Position numbers and translations under genes: made by a program
Shown: piece after piece, positions 63,251-64,000 of the stretch
Layout: each line of letters begins with the position of its first letter
Position numbering within the stretch: position 1 is the first letter of the stretch
Notes under the pieces: generated by a model
Told to the model about the DNA's origin: nothing
The model's input: only the letters and a program-made list of their open reading frames with translations
Databases searched by the model: none
NCBI GenBank assembly: GCA_009741485.1
Contig: CM019218.1
Coordinates: forward strand, 29,500,115-29,564,114
Direction of reading: 5' to 3'
DNA from: Malurus cyaneus samueli
Lineage: Eukaryota; Chordata; Aves; Passeriformes; Maluridae
DNA: 64,000 nt

Positions 63251-64000
63251 GAAAGGCTACTAGCATTTCACATCCATTTCTTTTATTTGCTAGCTTTCCC
63301 ATAAGAAAACAGCAGAGTGCACCAGCAGTTAAGTTTTATTTCACGGCTTACCCTTTAGTTATTTACACAATGCATACATTACACTTTAGGGACATTTATT
63401 TATGCCCTGTATCACAGGATTCTTAGCATATACATATTTGTTAACTGGAGTCAGGATTTGTCCTGCATGGTCTCCAATCAAGTTTTTACTTAAAACTACA
63501 AGTATACGGGATCTTTATAAAAAGAGGTCTTTCTGAGGTTTACCACACATGATGATTGGGGTAGTCTTCACTTTGTGGATGTTTTAAGCCAAAAGACATG
63601 GTTTGGGTTTTAAAAAACTTAAGATGCTTGGCAGATGCTTGCTAGCTAATTTGTGCAAAAAAATCCAACAAGTTTTAACACTAATCAAATTTAAAAAATG
63701 CATTTAACAGAAAACAAATGCACTTAATAGTCCATCTTCATTAATGAAATCTTGCTGTGTTTGTTTGCTGGAGAGTAGGACTTACCCATGTTGCGTGTCT
63801 TCTGCTCTCTATAGGCTATTACAATATTTTGTCCATTTAAATACAACATGAAGTTTCCCTGAAAACTGACTGCTGTATTTCCATAATTCAACCATAAAAA
63901 AAGAGTTCCCAAAACCATATGTACTTATGGAATTTAATCAGGTATCATTGTAAGGATTTCAGAAATAAAACTATGAATTTCCGTCTTTCGGTATTATTTT

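Larger units (their letters stand above)
58961..64000. other. Upstream flank of FSIP1, no gene recognised
   Basis: AT-rich DNA with poly(A) runs and one inverted-repeat cluster. In mammals GPR176 lies upstream of FSIP1; no exon of it was recognised here. Open frames up to 115 codons (60616-60963) are about as long as chance allows in this composition. Confidence 0.6.

Overview
This window looks like nuclear DNA of a bird. It is AT-rich, mostly non-coding, and carries several degraded CR1 LINE fragments of the kind typical of bird genomes. It contains spliced exons with conventional AG/GT borders and a CpG-island promoter. Nothing in the sequence identifies the species, and no prokaryotic operon, virus or CRISPR array is visible.

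The one gene I can identify is FSIP1 (fibrous sheath-interacting protein 1, a flagellum/cilium-associated coiled-coil protein) on the minus strand. Transcription runs from a CpG island at about 58.66-58.96 kb towards lower coordinates. I could place ten exons with good splice sites and consistent phase (58677-58826, 57525-57638, 56130-56310, 55221-55304, 53680-53849, 51151-51231, 48235-48326, 47467-47574, 42272-42436, 38254-38391), plus one tentative 36-nt exon (52946-52981). The joined peptide follows the mammalian protein, as I remember it, from near its N-terminus to the coiled-coil around 'VPGEKVLRDSKEKR'. One short exon between 53.68 and 52.98 kb and the C-terminal exon(s) were not found. 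The latter are either unrecognised in 1-38.25 kb or lie left of the window.

Layout: 1-10.1 kb, AT-rich DNA with no gene recognised. 10.16-17.33 kb, three CR1 fragments, all in the same orientation. 17.3-30 kb, no gene recognised, with a stretch at about 26.7-28.3 kb that looks like possible conserved regulatory DNA. 30.0 kb, a small CR1 fragment. 30-38 kb, AT-rich DNA with short repeats and a perfect 26-bp palindrome. 38.25-58.83 kb, FSIP1 exons and introns. 58.25-58.66 kb, a strand-asymmetric purine-rich minisatellite just inside intron 1. 58.66-58.96 kb, the promoter CpG island, with a near-consensus RFX X-box and a TCTCGCGA motif. 59-64 kb, upstream AT-rich DNA with long A-runs and no gene recognised.

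I found no convincing undescribed system. The best leads concern FSIP1: the apparent loss of the usual start codon with an in-frame upstream ATG in exon 1, the X-box-like site, and the purine minisatellite about 15 nt from the first splice donor.
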